DNA of 64,000 bases from Rhyacophila brunnea (GCA_022495005.1 JAGYXB010001352.1:124001-188000), one strand, 5' to 3'. Shown: positions 48,625 through 60,730, counted from the first letter of the stretch. A program made the numbers and translations. The notes: a model not told the origin generated them from the letters alone.

Positions 48625-49466
48625 TAGGGCCCGGATTTATATGCTAGTGCATGTTTTGTTAGGGTGTATACACAGCTATGGAGCTATGGGTACAGAAATC
48701 CGTTTCGAAAGCGCAGAATCCAAAAATAAAATTTTATTGTGCATATAAATGCATATTTTAGACGTTAGAGCATATTTGAGACATTAGTGCATATTTCATT
48801 AATAAATACATATTTTAGGGCTTTTGCATTTATAATTTTATCAAAACATAACTAAATCAGGTAGATGTACTTGCATTTTTAATGGCATCCCCGAGCAGAA
48901 AAAGTGAAGTCAACCCGGGCTCCTTTATTTAAAATTTACGCTATCACCTCTGTGGACGTTGAGAGATCATTTTCCGCATATAAACAAAATACTGACAGTT
49001 ATGCGAAAAATTTAATGCCAGAGAATATTGAAAAAAATATTGTAATTTATTTTTTCGGTCAAAAAAAGAGCAAATAGTATTTAGTAATAGTTAAGTGTGT
49101 CGTTTTTGTTTCTTTTAAGTTGTGTTTAGTTTCCACAGTTTACATTTACATTTTGCATTTCTTGTTCAATTATTTGTAGGTACCTCCTACTTGTAAACAA
49201 ACTATTTTGAAAATTGTAATTGATTAACTTTATATTGATTATTTGTGTTTTTTGTTATTGTATTATACCTATTGCTTAAGATTATTAATTTGTTATTCGA
49301 TTTTTTATCGGTAATATTGGGTGAAGTGGGTATTTACAATATTTTTCCAAAAAATGTCAATTTTTAACTGCATATTTCTTTGGTTTTAGTGCATATTTCA
49401 ATGATTTAAAGTGCATATGTGCATGCATATAATCATGTTTTTTGTTGCATATAAGTCCGCTCCCTA
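48625..49466 (+). mobile_element. hAT element with perfect 8-bp TSD
   Basis: Left end TAGGGCCCGGATTTATATGC; right end, read inward, TAGGGAGCGGACTTATATGC. GTGATGAC lies exactly on both sides (48617-48624 and 49467-49474). Both ends hold many GCATAT/GCATATTT copies (about 48738-48815 and 49370-49452), like the subterminal transposase sites of Ac/hobo-type hATs. 842 bp. The centre keeps the last part of a transposase gene, so this is an internally deleted derivative of an autonomous hAT. Confidence 0.9.
48897..49077 (+). pseudogene. hAT transposase C-terminal (dimerisation) remnant
   Basis: The frame reads APLFKIYAITSVDVERSFSA, then YKQNTDSYAKNLMPENIEKN and on to a TAG at 49075-49077. SVDVERSFSAYK...L-x-EN is the signature of the hAT C-terminal dimerisation domain. 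About 55 codons remain. The BED zinc finger and the catalytic core are gone, removed with the internal deletion of the element. The flanking TIRs and subterminal repeats are intact. Confidence 0.85.
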
Positions 49467-49474
49467 GTGATGAC

Positions 49475-50249
49475 CGTTAAGAATAAACCTGCAGGCATGT
49501 TCAACGCGTCGATCACGGGAAGGATTTAGTCGATCTCACGAAAGACATGTGAATTGAATCATGATAATGTAAAAAATATATTCAGTAGTAATATAATATG
49601 ATTTTGATAAGAGGGATACAATAATTATTCATCTTTATATTTCCTTAACAAGGTTACATGAAAGTCGTTTTCAAATTAACCGTGACGAAGACCGCGTGAC
49701 CTCATATCATTTGATTCGTATTGCATTGCTGCAGAATGAAAGAAAGAGAAGATGTGAATCCTTGCATTTAAAACTGAAGCATAGTTTCACCTTATCGTCG
49801 CGCAGTAGGCTCTTTGCACATTGTGGTAATAGCTTGATAATGAGTGCAATAGGAAGGAGTAGAAAAGATGATATTTAATGTGTTTCTGAGGTGTTTGTGG
49901 GGAGGGTCTAACTTATTAATGTGGAATTCTTTATTTATTTTATGGTTGATTGTTCTCAATATTTTTTATAATATGTATGTTTCTGTAGTGTTTCCAAATC
50001 ATGTATGTTCATTAAAAATTATTTTATTAATCATTAAAGCACCTAAATTACATTAGCACATTAAATCTTGAAATAAAAAATAGTCTATTAAATTATTATT
50101 AAGTGCACGTACGCTAAGAATAAAAATTTGGAGAGATTCGTGACGCCGGCTATGAATCAAGAAAGTACCTACCTATCGTTGGTACTTTGATTCAAACCAC
50201 AAAAATCGGTAGCCAATCTTAACTGAGTTTGAGAATCGCTTAAGAGCGT
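49475..50249. other. No recognised gene
   Basis: AT-rich. 50098-50250 is shared loosely with 27296-27415 and may extend repeat R2 at its 5' side. Confidence 0.4.
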
Positions 50250-50613
50250 ACTTCAGTGAAACGGAAAATAAACAGTAGGTGCGATGAAATTTCTCACTAG
50301 TCGCCAATCGGAGACCCGACAGTCAAGGTGTTCGCACGTCGATTTGTTTTGTCATGGCGTCGGATGAAAATATTCTTAAATCGTGTAAAGATGACTAAAA
50401 AACTTTTACGTATGTACCTACTTAAAAAGAAAACATGTCAATGAATATACTATTATTATTAGTAATATAACAATAAACATAACATTAAATGGACGCATGT
50501 TGGATTTTTATAACAAATTATATTTCGTTCGGCACGCATCATTTGCACAATCCGCGCATCGCCTAGCCACGATCTTTTTAGACCATGCCTCAACTGAAGT
50601 AAAAGCCTTAAGT
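50250..50613 (+). repeat. Dispersed repeat R2, copy 2
   Basis: ACTTCAGTGAAACGGAAAAT to CTCAACTGAAGTAAAAGCC, with the same landmarks as 31846-32216. The stem near the 3' end is broken here (TCAACTGAAG). Confidence 0.75.
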
Positions 50614-50773
50614 TGCATGACTATTAATTAATAGTGATGTTTTCGCAAATTCGTTTTTTGCATTTGTTCAAGGCGTTCATCGATCTTATTTGAATATTGT
50701 ACACATTCAATACGGTTGTGACGATCGCATAAGTAAAGTCGCATAATTAGTTCATTTTTCCGTAATTATATAG

Positions 50774-50880
50774 AGCGCAGATGGCTAAATTGGTAAAAAT
50801 ACCTTGGCAGGAATCCGATAGATGCAGGTTCGAGTCCTGTTTGGTGTTGCTGAGTTGTTTCCAAATTATGTACATACGAC
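50774..50880 (+). repeat. S2-type SINE head with short tail
   Basis: GCGCAGATGGCTAAATTGG (A box) and GCAGGTTCGAGTCCTGT (T arm, B box), then a fragment of the tail, GTTTCCAAATTATGTACAT. Confidence 0.6.
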
Positions 50881-52329
50881 TATTTCTGTGAGTTCTTCGA
50901 TGTCTTTTTATATCTTGTTATCGTCATACGATCATATAATATGTGTTATAAATTTAATAATAGCTTTAAGGTCGTAGTCAATCTACACGATAAAAATACA
51001 TACAATAATATACTCCCTTTATACTTTCATATACTTACGCATTCTATATTTATATATAGTTGTATACCTAAATAATCCAATCAATATCGAGCCGGCCTTA
51101 AACAGTGAAGAGATCTATTTATAAAATACATATACCACATCCAATCCGTTTCTCTTTCTATGTAGGTACCTACTTCGTATCAAAGTGATAAATCAAATAT
51201 TTCCTCAAGCATGAACGCTGAAATTTCATATAAGAAGATAATAATATAAGACGAGGTCAGACGAAGGCTCTCGTCAATGTTGTCTTATTATTTTGCGACA
51301 AATTTTCTCTCGCATAATAATAAAATATAATGCCCAGGAACTGACAAAACTGACAACGTGACAATCAAAATCTACATTTCTAATATGTATATACTTTTAT
51401 CAGTTTTTTTTACATATGTACAGTTCTTTCATGAAAGTTCCCGGGAGAGCTAATCCAGTTGTTCTGTGACGAAAAACCGTTATTATTTAACAAAATAACT
51501 AAAAATAGGCAGTAGATTCAACGATTTTTTCGATTGGCGAGTGCGCATGCTGTCGATTGCGCCATTCCAGGTGACAAACGATGTCTCGCGAAAAAATAAG
51601 TCTGTGATTCTGTCAGCTTTCTTTCATACGCTAAAACTCAAATCCCGATTGCTTCCCAGGCGTGGAAGCTTCGTCATTTAAAAAAAAATGTCAGAAGTGC
51701 AGGAGACAACAGAACACCTCTTCGCATCATCAATCTGTTCGCAAGCTACGATGGTACACATAATATGACAACAGTGCAAGACAATTTAACATACTCACTT
51801 CAAAGTTGGTTAATAGTCAATATCATCGATTACCTACTACTGTCACTAAATCGCCGTTGCCATTTGGATCGTCGTATCATTGCGAATGAAGGTATCAGCG
51901 CGCTCGAGAAAATAAAAAATCCTGAAAAGATTACAGATCGTAGATGAGGAGTTGCCTGTTTGTTTATCTAATTATAGAGCCGTGTTTGACATATTTTTTT
52001 CTTAAAATCAGTTGCATCCTTCTCATTATTAAAATTATTATATATAAATTACTCACTTCGATGTATATGTTGATACAACCATATATTTTTTTTAAATCAT
52101 AGTAATGTGGTATTTATATTTACTATTTAAACGTTTTTATTGTTTTATGTTAAATTAATTTACATGTGCCGTTAGATAAAAGTATGTGTGGCAAACACTT
52201 TATTTGTATTAGTAGATATTAACAAATGGCAGAAAAAGACGTTGCAGAAAAAAATGGGATTCCTCCACCAAAAGCATGCGTATATTATGTATATTTACAA
52301 AATATATCAAATGGTGAATCGGGAACCGC
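50881..52329. other. No recognised gene
   Basis: AT-rich. 51530-51950 is somewhat richer in GC and has an open frame of 60 codons (51765-51947) that I cannot relate to anything. Confidence 0.4.
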
Positions 52330-52520
52330 TTTGACTCCTGATCATTACACCGGTCAATTCTTGACTGGACATCGTGGCTGGCAGGCTCTATAAGCATGGT
52401 CTTGTTACCCGTTCCATGTGGCGAAGAAATACAGGATGCACACCACATCCTTTCGAAATGTCCTAAAATGCACGGAAAGAGAAGAACTGCTCAAATCAGT
52501 TGATCAGCTGTTAGGCCAGG
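52330..52520 (+). pseudogene. LINE ORF2 C-terminal zinc-finger fragment
   Basis: Three frames each hold one piece of the C-terminal part of a non-LTR retrotransposon: QFLTGHRGWQA, then LYKHGLVTRSM, then CGEEIQDAHHILSKCPKMHG. The last is a Cys...His...Cys cluster of the kind that follows the RNase H domain in R1/jockey/I-type LINEs (C-x-CG-x-E-x2-H-x4-C). The first Cys pair is incomplete here. At least two frameshifts separate the pieces. No RT domain is nearby. Confidence 0.65.
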
Positions 52521-52549
52521 AATCAACCATATGTATGATATGTAATTAA

Positions 52550-52925
52550 CTATTTCTTTTATTCAACGAATAATTCAAAAGATTTAAGAATGTACCATTC
52601 TAATTATTGAACATACATCATTTTTGAAAAAAAACTTCTGAGAAAATATATTATAACCGATAGAAAAAAGCTTGATTTCGAGGAGCGCTGATGAGCAGGT
52701 ATTCGAAAGGCCAATAGTTAAAATTTGTTGTAATTAGTATGTCATCTCGTAGCATAGTGGATAATGCGCGGACGGGGCGTAAATCCAAGAGATGCAGGTT
52801 CGATTCCTGCCGGTGTTTTACTTTGTTTTAAAAGATTTTTTCTATTGGTTATAATATATTTACTCAGAAGTGTTTTTCAAAAATTATGTATGTATATGTA
52901 TTCTTAATACAACGAAAACATATAA
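52550..52925. repeat. S2 SINE pair, head to head
   Basis: Left: minus-strand tail (ATTCAACGAATAATTCAAAA, TTGAACATACATCATTTTTG, TTCTGAGAAAATATATTATA). Right: a plus-strand copy with a good tRNA-like head at 52741-52816 (T arm GCAGGTTCGATTCCTGC, D-arm AGCATAGTGGATAATGC) and the tail TTTTTTCTATTGGTTATAAT, TCAGAAGTGTTTTTCAAAAA. Same layout as 2665-3060. Confidence 0.75.
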
Positions 52926-52929
52926 GTAT

Positions 52930-53107
52930 GAATGAAAAAGTGTGCACAATTTTGTCGCATCGGTCATACCAAAACTATTATGGTTTGGTTTAGACCATTT
53001 CTAAATTGTAGTTTTCGTTCAATAAAAACAAATACCTATGACTAACAAAGTTTAATGTGAACTATTTATGCCGGCTCTTAACAGCCTCCCTCCACCCTTC
53101 GCTACTG
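52930..53107 (-). repeat. Solo right end of CAGTGGCG-type hAT-like repeat
   Basis: Read inward from 53107: CAGTAGCGAAGGGTGGAGG, GGCTGTTAAGAGC, GGCATAAATAGTTCACATTA, then TAGTCATAGGTATTTG and a region (ACCAAACCATAATAG) also found inside 6280-6906. No left end lies before the SINE pair. Confidence 0.65.
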
Positions 53108-54274
53108 ACACCGGGTGTTGTTTGGTGGGGCCATTAACTTCAATTTATGTTTTAGGTACATAATTATGTTTTAAGACTGAAGAATTTACATTGGTGTTAG
53201 GTTTTTTATTTTGAGAAATAAAAAAATGATTTTGTAATTAAGTACTTTGTTTCAAATAAAAATATCGCCTCAGTGAATGTAGGCCACGAAAACATGATAA
53301 TATTTTTTCTCGTGCCTATTTATTTCCTCTGCTATAATCCCTTTAGATGTTGCATTTACGAAGTGCTCTTCAGATTTTCTTGTTTATTCGAAGCATTCCA
53401 TTGTCTGGTCTGACGTATCAATCAATATCGGGGGCAGTATCTTTATTGGGTTACAACGTTTCAGGCCCGACTGGTATTTGCTCCCCCTCCCGGGCCATTT
53501 GTCAAAATGTTCGGCGGATGACAGGTGACGGCTTCGGAGGGGTTAGAAACTTCCACTTCATACACTGACGTAGGTTAATCATCTATACAGTAAAATATAC
53601 CAAAAAAAGGAAAATAAACTTAGCGACACTTCCATGCTCAATATTTAAGGATTATGATTATATGTACCTACTTACTTAATTATTAAGGGTCCGTGTACTG
53701 TCTGAAGGTTGAAAATTAAGAGTGTTTGAAAATAATTGTGGATAATTTTTGGGATAACAATCGGGTGATTTTTGAGTGACTCAAAAGTTTAAAAATTCGA
53801 ATTAAGAACTAAGCCTGAATAATCTGTAAGTATGGGTACGTTTATAAATATCGTTTTCTTTTATCATCTTAAAAATTATGTTGAAACAGTAAAATTAATT
53901 AATACCATAAAATAGTAGGTATTACTGTTGAAGTCGTTTTAAAATTGAGAATAAAACCATCTTTGGTTTAAAAAATAACTTTTCAAAATATTATTTTATC
54001 AACACGTGCAGAAAATACATAACACAAAGTGTTCTCCAAAATTACAAGTCAATTACAAACTCCGATGAAAAGTTTACCGAATACAATCATGTATATAATA
54101 TTATTTAACATTTATCCTTTTCACGCGGACGGAACACCTGTTGTACACAAATTAATTGGCCATTCGATATAATTATCATGTTATTTAAAAGTAACTATAT
54201 GCTCCGCGGTCAACAATAATTACGACAATTTTTAACTAATGACTTTAAATACTCACTGAAGCCCTTCAGTTACT
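53108..54274. other. No recognised gene
   Basis: AT-rich apart from a patch at 53350-53570 that has a 73-codon open frame of unknown content. Confidence 0.4.
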
Positions 54275-54400
54275 TTTTTCAAAAAGATTTTTTCTATTGG
54301 TTATAATATATTTTCTCAGAAGTGTTTTCAAAATTATATATGTTCAATAATTACGATGTTACATTCAAATCATGTAAATATTCGTTGAATAAAAAAAATG
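54275..54400 (+). repeat. S2 SINE tail
   Basis: TTTTTTCAAAAAGATTTTTTC, TATTGGTTATAATATATTTT, TCAGAAGTGTTTTCAAAATT, ATTCGTTGAATAAAAAAAAT. A clean tail without a head. Confidence 0.7.
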
Positions 54401-54454
54401 GTCAATCAAAAAAATATGTTTAGTTAAGGTAAACGTACTCGTATTACAGACTTT

Positions 54455-54862
54455 TTTTAAAATTTTTCTGTTGAATCATATAAACTTGACTTGACTTGAC
54501 TAGCTTAAACGATCAAAAAAATTGTACTTGATAGAAATACTGAATAATGAAATGTCATTTCATATTGATTTTCATATTAACGCACGTATATGTTATTTAA
54601 TAATTTAGTTGCTAGGACCCCCTAGCAACCAATAATGGTATCGAAATAACTTTTCATACAAGACAGAATTAACTTAAAATGAATTCAATTCTACTTAAAG
54701 ATGGCTAAAAGTATTAAAAAAATGCATTGGCATCAAAAATAAAATAAAATAAAAATAAAAAATAAAAGATTCAAATGTCTAGCTAGTCGGGAAGTTAGTT
54801 AAAAATCGATTGCAAGATTTGTACCGGACAAATAAGAATACGACCTAAGAAAAACGTTGTAA
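54455..54862 (+). repeat. Dispersed repeat R1, copy 3
   Basis: TTTTTCTGTTGAATCATATA to AAGAAAAACGTTGTAA with all R1 landmarks. A (AAAAT)n run replaces part of the centre at about 54738-54770. Confidence 0.75.
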
Positions 54863-56436
54863 AAAGTTGGAGCTAGTGGGACTCGAAGGATGAATTTCCA
54901 CGGTTTCATTATATTAGGACATATTCAGCTGCTGAGAAGCTGATTTAATTGTTAAAAAACCAATGTGGAACTGGGAATGAAGTTATCTGAGTCTAGTTTG
55001 GTTCCAAGATATGAAAAATTGCAACAACATGCTCTCGTATTACACTTATTTGTATGTTGTTTGTGTGCCGTGTAATGAAAAACAATTGGACTGCTCTGCT
55101 TCATTCAATCGTATTATTGGTTATTGCAGTGATCGCTCCTCGTATGATGTGTTTGTTTAATTAACTGCGGCCCATTTGTTACTAGTGTGTGTGGTCATGA
55201 TTGTTATTGTTTTGAATTTAATGAGAACATCCAATCCAGCTTTCATAACAAAACAATACGAGACAGAAACAATTTATTCATAATTGGCGCGAAATTGATA
55301 GTCTGGCGTAAAATATTGCGCGAATTAATAAACCCGACAGAATGCATATTAAAACCAAATATTCATAAGTCCGTTTTCACTCTATACATGTAGCTATTTA
55401 ATTATCACAATGTATCCACTTAAATTTGTATGCCGCAAGCTTTATCGACTGTATTAGCTATGCCCCCCTTACCTATCGCTAAGGTTAAGGCCAGTGTGAT
55501 TTTTGACAATTGTGTTCCTAAAATGGTTTCCGCGGATCCCCAGAGTCAATGTGATTCTGTTTGTTTTCAGAGATTTATAAATAAATCCAGTTAATTTATT
55601 GAGTTGTCGAAAGAATATACCAACTCCGTGTATTATTTCATCACTGCCCGAACATACCATATCACACACTCAAGCAACCTTCAGAACTTAAACATAACAT
55701 CGGGGGTAAGTAAAACACTACGTTTATCCCCCCGACTTTTAAATCATATCATCACGTGTCCAGAATAATCTTACCACTTCTCGATAACTGATAATGATAA
55801 CAGTCTAATAAAAAAGACTACACCTACGTGAGTTACCTCTCAATATATACGGCATTTTATAAAGCTATTATTACATTCATGCCTACATATCCCACGTGTT
55901 TTTCATTTATTTGTAAAACAACGACAAAAAAATAGAAAGTTTAGCATATTAAGTAACAACTCAATCTACATAAATTATAGATTATAGCTTGATAACCATG
56001 TAATTGTGTGGGTAATAATTCGATCCGTATAGTTTTCAGGTTAAAGTTTAAACCCACGAAGATGTTTTTTTGGTGGCACGTGTGCTTATACAGCTGTGAG
56101 AAGGTACAGACTTATACGCTTCGATTATTGAATGCTAATATTTTGAATAAAATAATTTGTGGATGTACCAAATGCGAATGCTGAAAGTGTTACATACACT
56201 CGTATTGACTTTTGACATACGTTTTCATTTTTCTCTTCCCTACATCTTCAATTTTGCCAATTTCTCAGATCCTTTGACACACGCTTTAATAAAGCAATGT
56301 TTTACAAAGTATCAATCCTTTTAAACACGTGATTGTATAAAAAAATAATCAACCGAATCAGAAAAACAAACGATATGGTTTTTCGGTTGCCATTTTGGTA
56401 TTTAATGGGATTCTAATTACAAAATATCAAGTTTAA
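54863..56436. other. No recognised gene
   Basis: AT-rich. A 68-codon open frame at 55187-55393 and others show no recognisable content. Confidence 0.4.
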
Positions 56437-56671
56437 TAGGCCATCCATGGACTGAAACTGTATGCGGTTTAGAACCGTGTGCCAAACTAAGCTTATCTTT
56501 TCTGTTCATGGAAATATATTTTCACAAACTATATTATAAGCATCTGATCGTATCCGTTTATACTATACACTTACACTTTTTTCGTGAAAATATATTTTCG
56601 TGAACAAAAATCACAAGTTTAGTATGGCACACGGATCTAAACCGCATGCGGTTTCAGTCCATGGGTGGCCT
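56437..56671. mobile_element. Foldback MITE
   Basis: The left arm (GGCC-TCCATGGACTGAAAC...GCGGTTTAGA-CCGTGTGCCA) and right arm are inverted copies over about 90 bp each, separated by about 55 bp. No coding sequence. No clear target duplication. Confidence 0.65.
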
Positions 56672-56709
56672 CTAACTTTGAATTTGCATTCAGCATTATA
56701 AGATACAAT

Positions 56710-56928
56710 GGTACTGTTCGGTTATACGGAATACAGCGGAAAACGCATTTTGAAAATAGCCGATAAACTGGATTATTTGTTAGGTTAACCTAACCAAACC
56801 TAACCTAACCTAACCTAACCTAACCTTACCCAACCTAACCTAAACTAACCCAAAATAACAAATAATCCAGTTTATCGGCTATTTTCAAAATGCGTTTTCC
56901 GCTGTATTCCGTATAACCGAACAGTACC
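56710..56928. mobile_element. Foldback MITE with a telomere-repeat loop
   Basis: The arms 56710-56782 and 56856-56928 are inverted copies, 73 bp, apparently perfect. GATACAAT lies exactly on both sides (56702-56709 and 56929-56936), an 8-bp target duplication. The 73-bp loop is almost entirely CCTAA units, some altered (CCAAA, CCTTA). CCTAA/TTAGG is the ancestral insect telomere unit. The 8-bp duplication suggests a hAT-type transposase; ends GGTACTGTTCGG. Confidence 0.88.
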
Positions 56929-56936
56929 GATACAAT

Positions 56937-57930
56937 TATTGTAAATTGAAAACCAATTGAATTATTAGAGAGTGATTATGTAACATTATTGTTAGCTTTC
57001 CAACTGCAAATATCAAGAATAACGTCAAATTTGTTTTTAGCATTTTAAAATACATGCCCAGTCTGAAAATCATTTAAATTATTATTATTAATAATAATAA
57101 GTAATAAAATTTTCTCCGCCATCTTGAAATTTACGGACTCCTAGGTAAATTTTGGAGATATTGAATCTTTTAATTTAAATTTTTTAATCATTCATGCTTA
57201 GGTATATTCAAAATGTACAATTATGCCGCTGGTTTAATAATCTATGATTACGTTTTTAAAAGTAAAGTTAAAGTATTCTTTTTCATTCTGTGTGAAATTT
57301 AGTTTATTGAACACCGGTATTTCTTTGCAACATATCCGGCGGCGAAAGCGGGTAATCCGCCAGCCGAACCCAGTAAAGAGTATCAGTGAAACAAAGTGAA
57401 AAAAAATCGACGCGTTGGGTTAGTCCCGGTGTTGCATGCATAGGCGGATTTTCGATTTCCCGTCAGGCGGGCTGATGGACGACCCGCCTACGCCCTGCCC
57501 TTAAGCCCGTCAAAATAGCATTTCCGCCCAGGTTAACCGAACTAGATTATTCACTAGGCGGAAACTTGCTGATTATATCGAAAAACTCAACTCGTACTTT
57601 CACTATGGCATTGTATTGCCAGAGTTAAGCCCGGCATGACGTAGAATTGATATTTATTGTTTTATTAGTAAGCTGATAATATTCAAATTTATTTATTTTC
57701 ATTGAGTGAGTATTATAAATAAAATATTTTTAAACCAGTATTGTCCTAGGCCAGGGCTTAGGAAGTAAGTTGCATGTATATTACACAACACTATAGTGAT
57801 AATATGTAGTGCACTTTAATTGTATATATCGAGTTAATACTATATTTATTTTTAAAACGTCATAGCCGCCATTTCTTTGTGATTCCATCCAAAATTGATA
57901 TATGTGTTCAGTATTGTTTGGCAAATCATC
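56937..57930. other. No recognised gene; GGCGG-rich patch
   Basis: 57340-57560 repeats GGCGG/CCGCC blocks (GGCGGATT, CAGGCGGGCTG, ACCCGCCTACG, TTTCCGCCCAGG) and may be a decayed TIR element. The rest is AT-rich. Confidence 0.4.
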
Positions 57931-58410
57931 ATGGAAAGATACACAGTTGCACAGCGTATACAATCATTGTTAAAATGTATTAGGAGCTACGTTTCGCGCA
58001 TTACGTGAAATTTGTGGTTAAAATAATCGACTTACGAAGATTACTATTCGTAATTTAATTGGAAAATTCGAGTAAAATGGTAATGTTTGTGATAAAGAAA
58101 TCCAAGTTGTCAAAAACGAAAACGTACCGCTGAAAATATCGATGTTGTAAATCAAAGCATAGATGAAAATCCAGCACAATCACTTACACGTCGTTCTCAA
58201 TAACTTGCACTTTTTATGGTACTACATGCAATATTCTTCATAAAAATACATTTAACACAAAAAATTAAACCGAATTTTGCTGATTTAGCTTTAGGGCAAC
58301 TTGAAACGGACCCACTATTTCATGAAAAAATCATTTTCAACGATGAAGCTCATTTTTATGCAGAAATATTATTCTTCGACGAAAGTAAGCCGAATACTGA
58401 AGGGTATAAA
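57931..58410 (+). pseudogene. Tc1/mariner-superfamily transposase remnant
   Basis: Starts at an ATG giving MERYTVAQRIQSLLKC, the usual N-terminus of a common insect DDE transposase. Pieces then follow in other frames: GATFRALREICG-stop-NNRLTKITIRNLIGKFE, RKRTAENIDVVNQSIDENPA then QSLTRRSQ, YGTTCNILHKN, and LTQKIKPN joined by a small deletion to FADLALGQLETDPLFHEKII and FNDEAHF. DEAHF holds the first catalytic aspartate. The helix-turn-helix region (first about 110 residues) is recognisable. The other two acidic residues are absent. At least three frameshifts and two stops. I found no TIRs. Confidence 0.75.
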
Positions 58411-58467
58411 GGAGTTGTTTTGAGGTGGGAAAGGATCACATCAAGCGGGGTAAGCCTTACAACATGA

Positions 58468-59479
58468 AATTGAAATTTAAAAAAAACACAGACAGATAAT
58501 TCATATATCTACATATTATTATCACGTGATAAAAAATGACTAAATTTAAGATTAAGAATACCATCATATATAGATTTATATACATATACACACTGTACTA
58601 CTCTACCCAGTTATCTGGCCTATTAAATGTACGTCTGAGATGAAGATCTGGCTTATATATATTTTTATATCAATAATCCTCCACTGCTTTTGATTAATAT
58701 AAAAATGGCTCCTCCGAAAAATGTAAGTATATGAAAATAGTAACAAGAAATACGACCCTAAGCAAATAAATAGTTTATCTGACGGATTCGTTTTTCATAC
58801 ACAAGTTTCTCTCTCTCTCTCTCTTTCGATAGGCAGGCAAAAGAGTGTAGCTTTTTTCTGCGTAAGCTCTTGGCAAGCTTTCAAAATAGCCTCCGAAAGT
58901 GCCACTAGTATCGGCCGGCAAGAACTGAAAACGAAACGAAAACACGGGACGAAAATTGAGCTTTTCTTTATAATGCCTCTAATGGAGCGAAGCTTTGAAA
59001 CAAAATCACTTTATTTGGTAGATGTTTTTTTTTTGCTCTTGATTAATAGCTTCTCGGAATTTTCTTTTTTTCTGACGTGAAAGCTGATATTTTAATGACC
59101 GGATTAAGGGTCGTTCAAACGCACAGTGCTGGATCAGTAGCCGGCCGGTGATTATGTTGTATATTTTATTTTCCAGACAGATTCAAATGAGTTAAATGAT
59201 AATTGAAAATTTATTTTCGATATAGAACAGTGTTTCTCCATATTTTTGTATAACGTAGGCATGTGATGTGTCACACATATTCAGTTCCGATTTTTCGTAT
59301 TATCGTGATCGGACATAGGAAAATAATTCGTGTTTAAGATAGTATTAAAAAAAATCATAATAATAAATTCACTCTCTCCACTCAGAAGATACTATCTCCT
59401 CAAGAACTGAAGATTGATTTACATCCCGTATATATGAAAAGGGGAAACAATAATGGAAAAAGAAAAATTATATAGTAAA
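58468..59479. other. No recognised gene; CT microsatellite
   Basis: A (CT)n run lies at 58808-58826. The sequence is otherwise AT-rich with a mildly GC-rich patch at 58850-58980. Confidence 0.4.
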
Positions 59480-59660
59480 TATTTTGTTTATTCAACAAAT
59501 AATTGACAAGATTTAAGAATGTAACATTATTTTTATTGATCATACATAATTTCAAAACACTTCTTAGAAATATATGGCAGGACCCTGCTGGGTGTCGTAT
59601 TTTTTTCTATTGGTTATATATTTCTCAAAAGTTATGTATGTTCAATAGAAATTTTAGATT
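59480..59660. repeat. S2 SINE tails, head to head, no head left
   Basis: Left: minus tail TTTATTCAACAAATAATTGA to TTTCAAAACACTTCTTAGAA. Right: TGCTGGGTGTCGTATTTTTTTC (in part), CTATTGGTTATATATTTCTC, TTATGTATGTTCAATAG. Only about ten bases of head remain between them. Confidence 0.65.
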
Positions 59661-60128
59661 GAGAAAGTTAAAAAAATGTCGATTAATCAATTAATTAATA
59701 AGTCAATTAATATCCTTTCCACCTTTGCCACTCTAGCAAACAGGAGTGATTCAATAAATGATAATTGTGCATCATTGCAATTTAGATAGTGTAGTAAAAC
59801 GGAGCTTCACCTCACTTTCTAATTGTCAAATAAAACAAAAAACAAACTAAACAAATATATTACTCATGTACCCTTCCTTGTAAAAGTGCAAATCTTCCCT
59901 ACTAGCAAGATCAGTGCCAGCCCAGCGTATATCCATTATCCACACCTACTTGACACCCTTTTCGTATGTGGTCGCAATTACAGTTTTCATAAATAGCTAA
60001 TTAAGTCTAAGCGAACCTGATAATATACATATTACATTGTCTTACTTATATGTTTTGTGATAATTAATATAATGTCTTTCTATCAATAATTCACAGTGAC
60101 GTTAACACAATTAACGTGGTAAATAGCT
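59661..60128. other. No recognised gene
   Basis: AT-rich unique sequence. Confidence 0.4.
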
Positions 60129-60162
60129 AATGTATTATGTCGTAATTTATTTAATCGCTTAA

Positions 60163-60730
60163 GGGGGGACATGCTCAGCGTACGTCAAAATGGAGCTTTT
60201 ATGCTATTTTCAAAGCATGATCCTGGAAATACCTTAAACGTTGTGGATGATCTATGTACATAATTTTGAAGCCTTATTATCCTTTATATTTATTTTAAAC
60301 ATTTGATGACTACATAAAGTATTTTTATTACATAAAATAGTATTCTTTTAAACCGTTTTTAAATAATTTTGAAGACTTATTATCCTTTTTATTGTAAACA
60401 TTTGACTATATAATGTTAACATTAATTTTACTAATGGTTTTATAAATGCGTTTAAAAATTAATAAATCAAAAAAATCTTAACACCACTGCACATGGATGC
60501 ACTTAAATATGACTATATTCTAAAACATTAGATCGAGAGGTTTACAAGAATATTATTTTATGTAATAAAAATATTTTATGCGGTCATCAAATGTTTAAAC
60601 TAAATATAAAGTAGAATAAGGCTTCAAAGTTATATAAATAGATTATCTACAATGCTTAAGGAATGCCCAGGATTATGCTTTGAAAGTAGCATAAAAGCTC
60701 CATTTTGACGTACGCTGAGCATGTACCCCC
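60163..60730. mobile_element. TTAA foldback element, copy D
   Basis: TTAA at 60159-60162 and 60731-60734. Both ends read inward as GGGGGGACATGCTCAGCG or GGGGGTACATGCTCAGCG, so here the right-type end occurs on both sides. 568 bp; arms about 200 bp, then internal right-arm material as in copy B. The host sequence on the two sides is itself an inverted repeat of about 30 bp. Confidence 0.85.

Noticed and set aside
57340..57560. GGCGG-rich TIR element
   Set aside because: Blocks of GGCGG/CCGCC recur, but I could not align them into two inverted ends.
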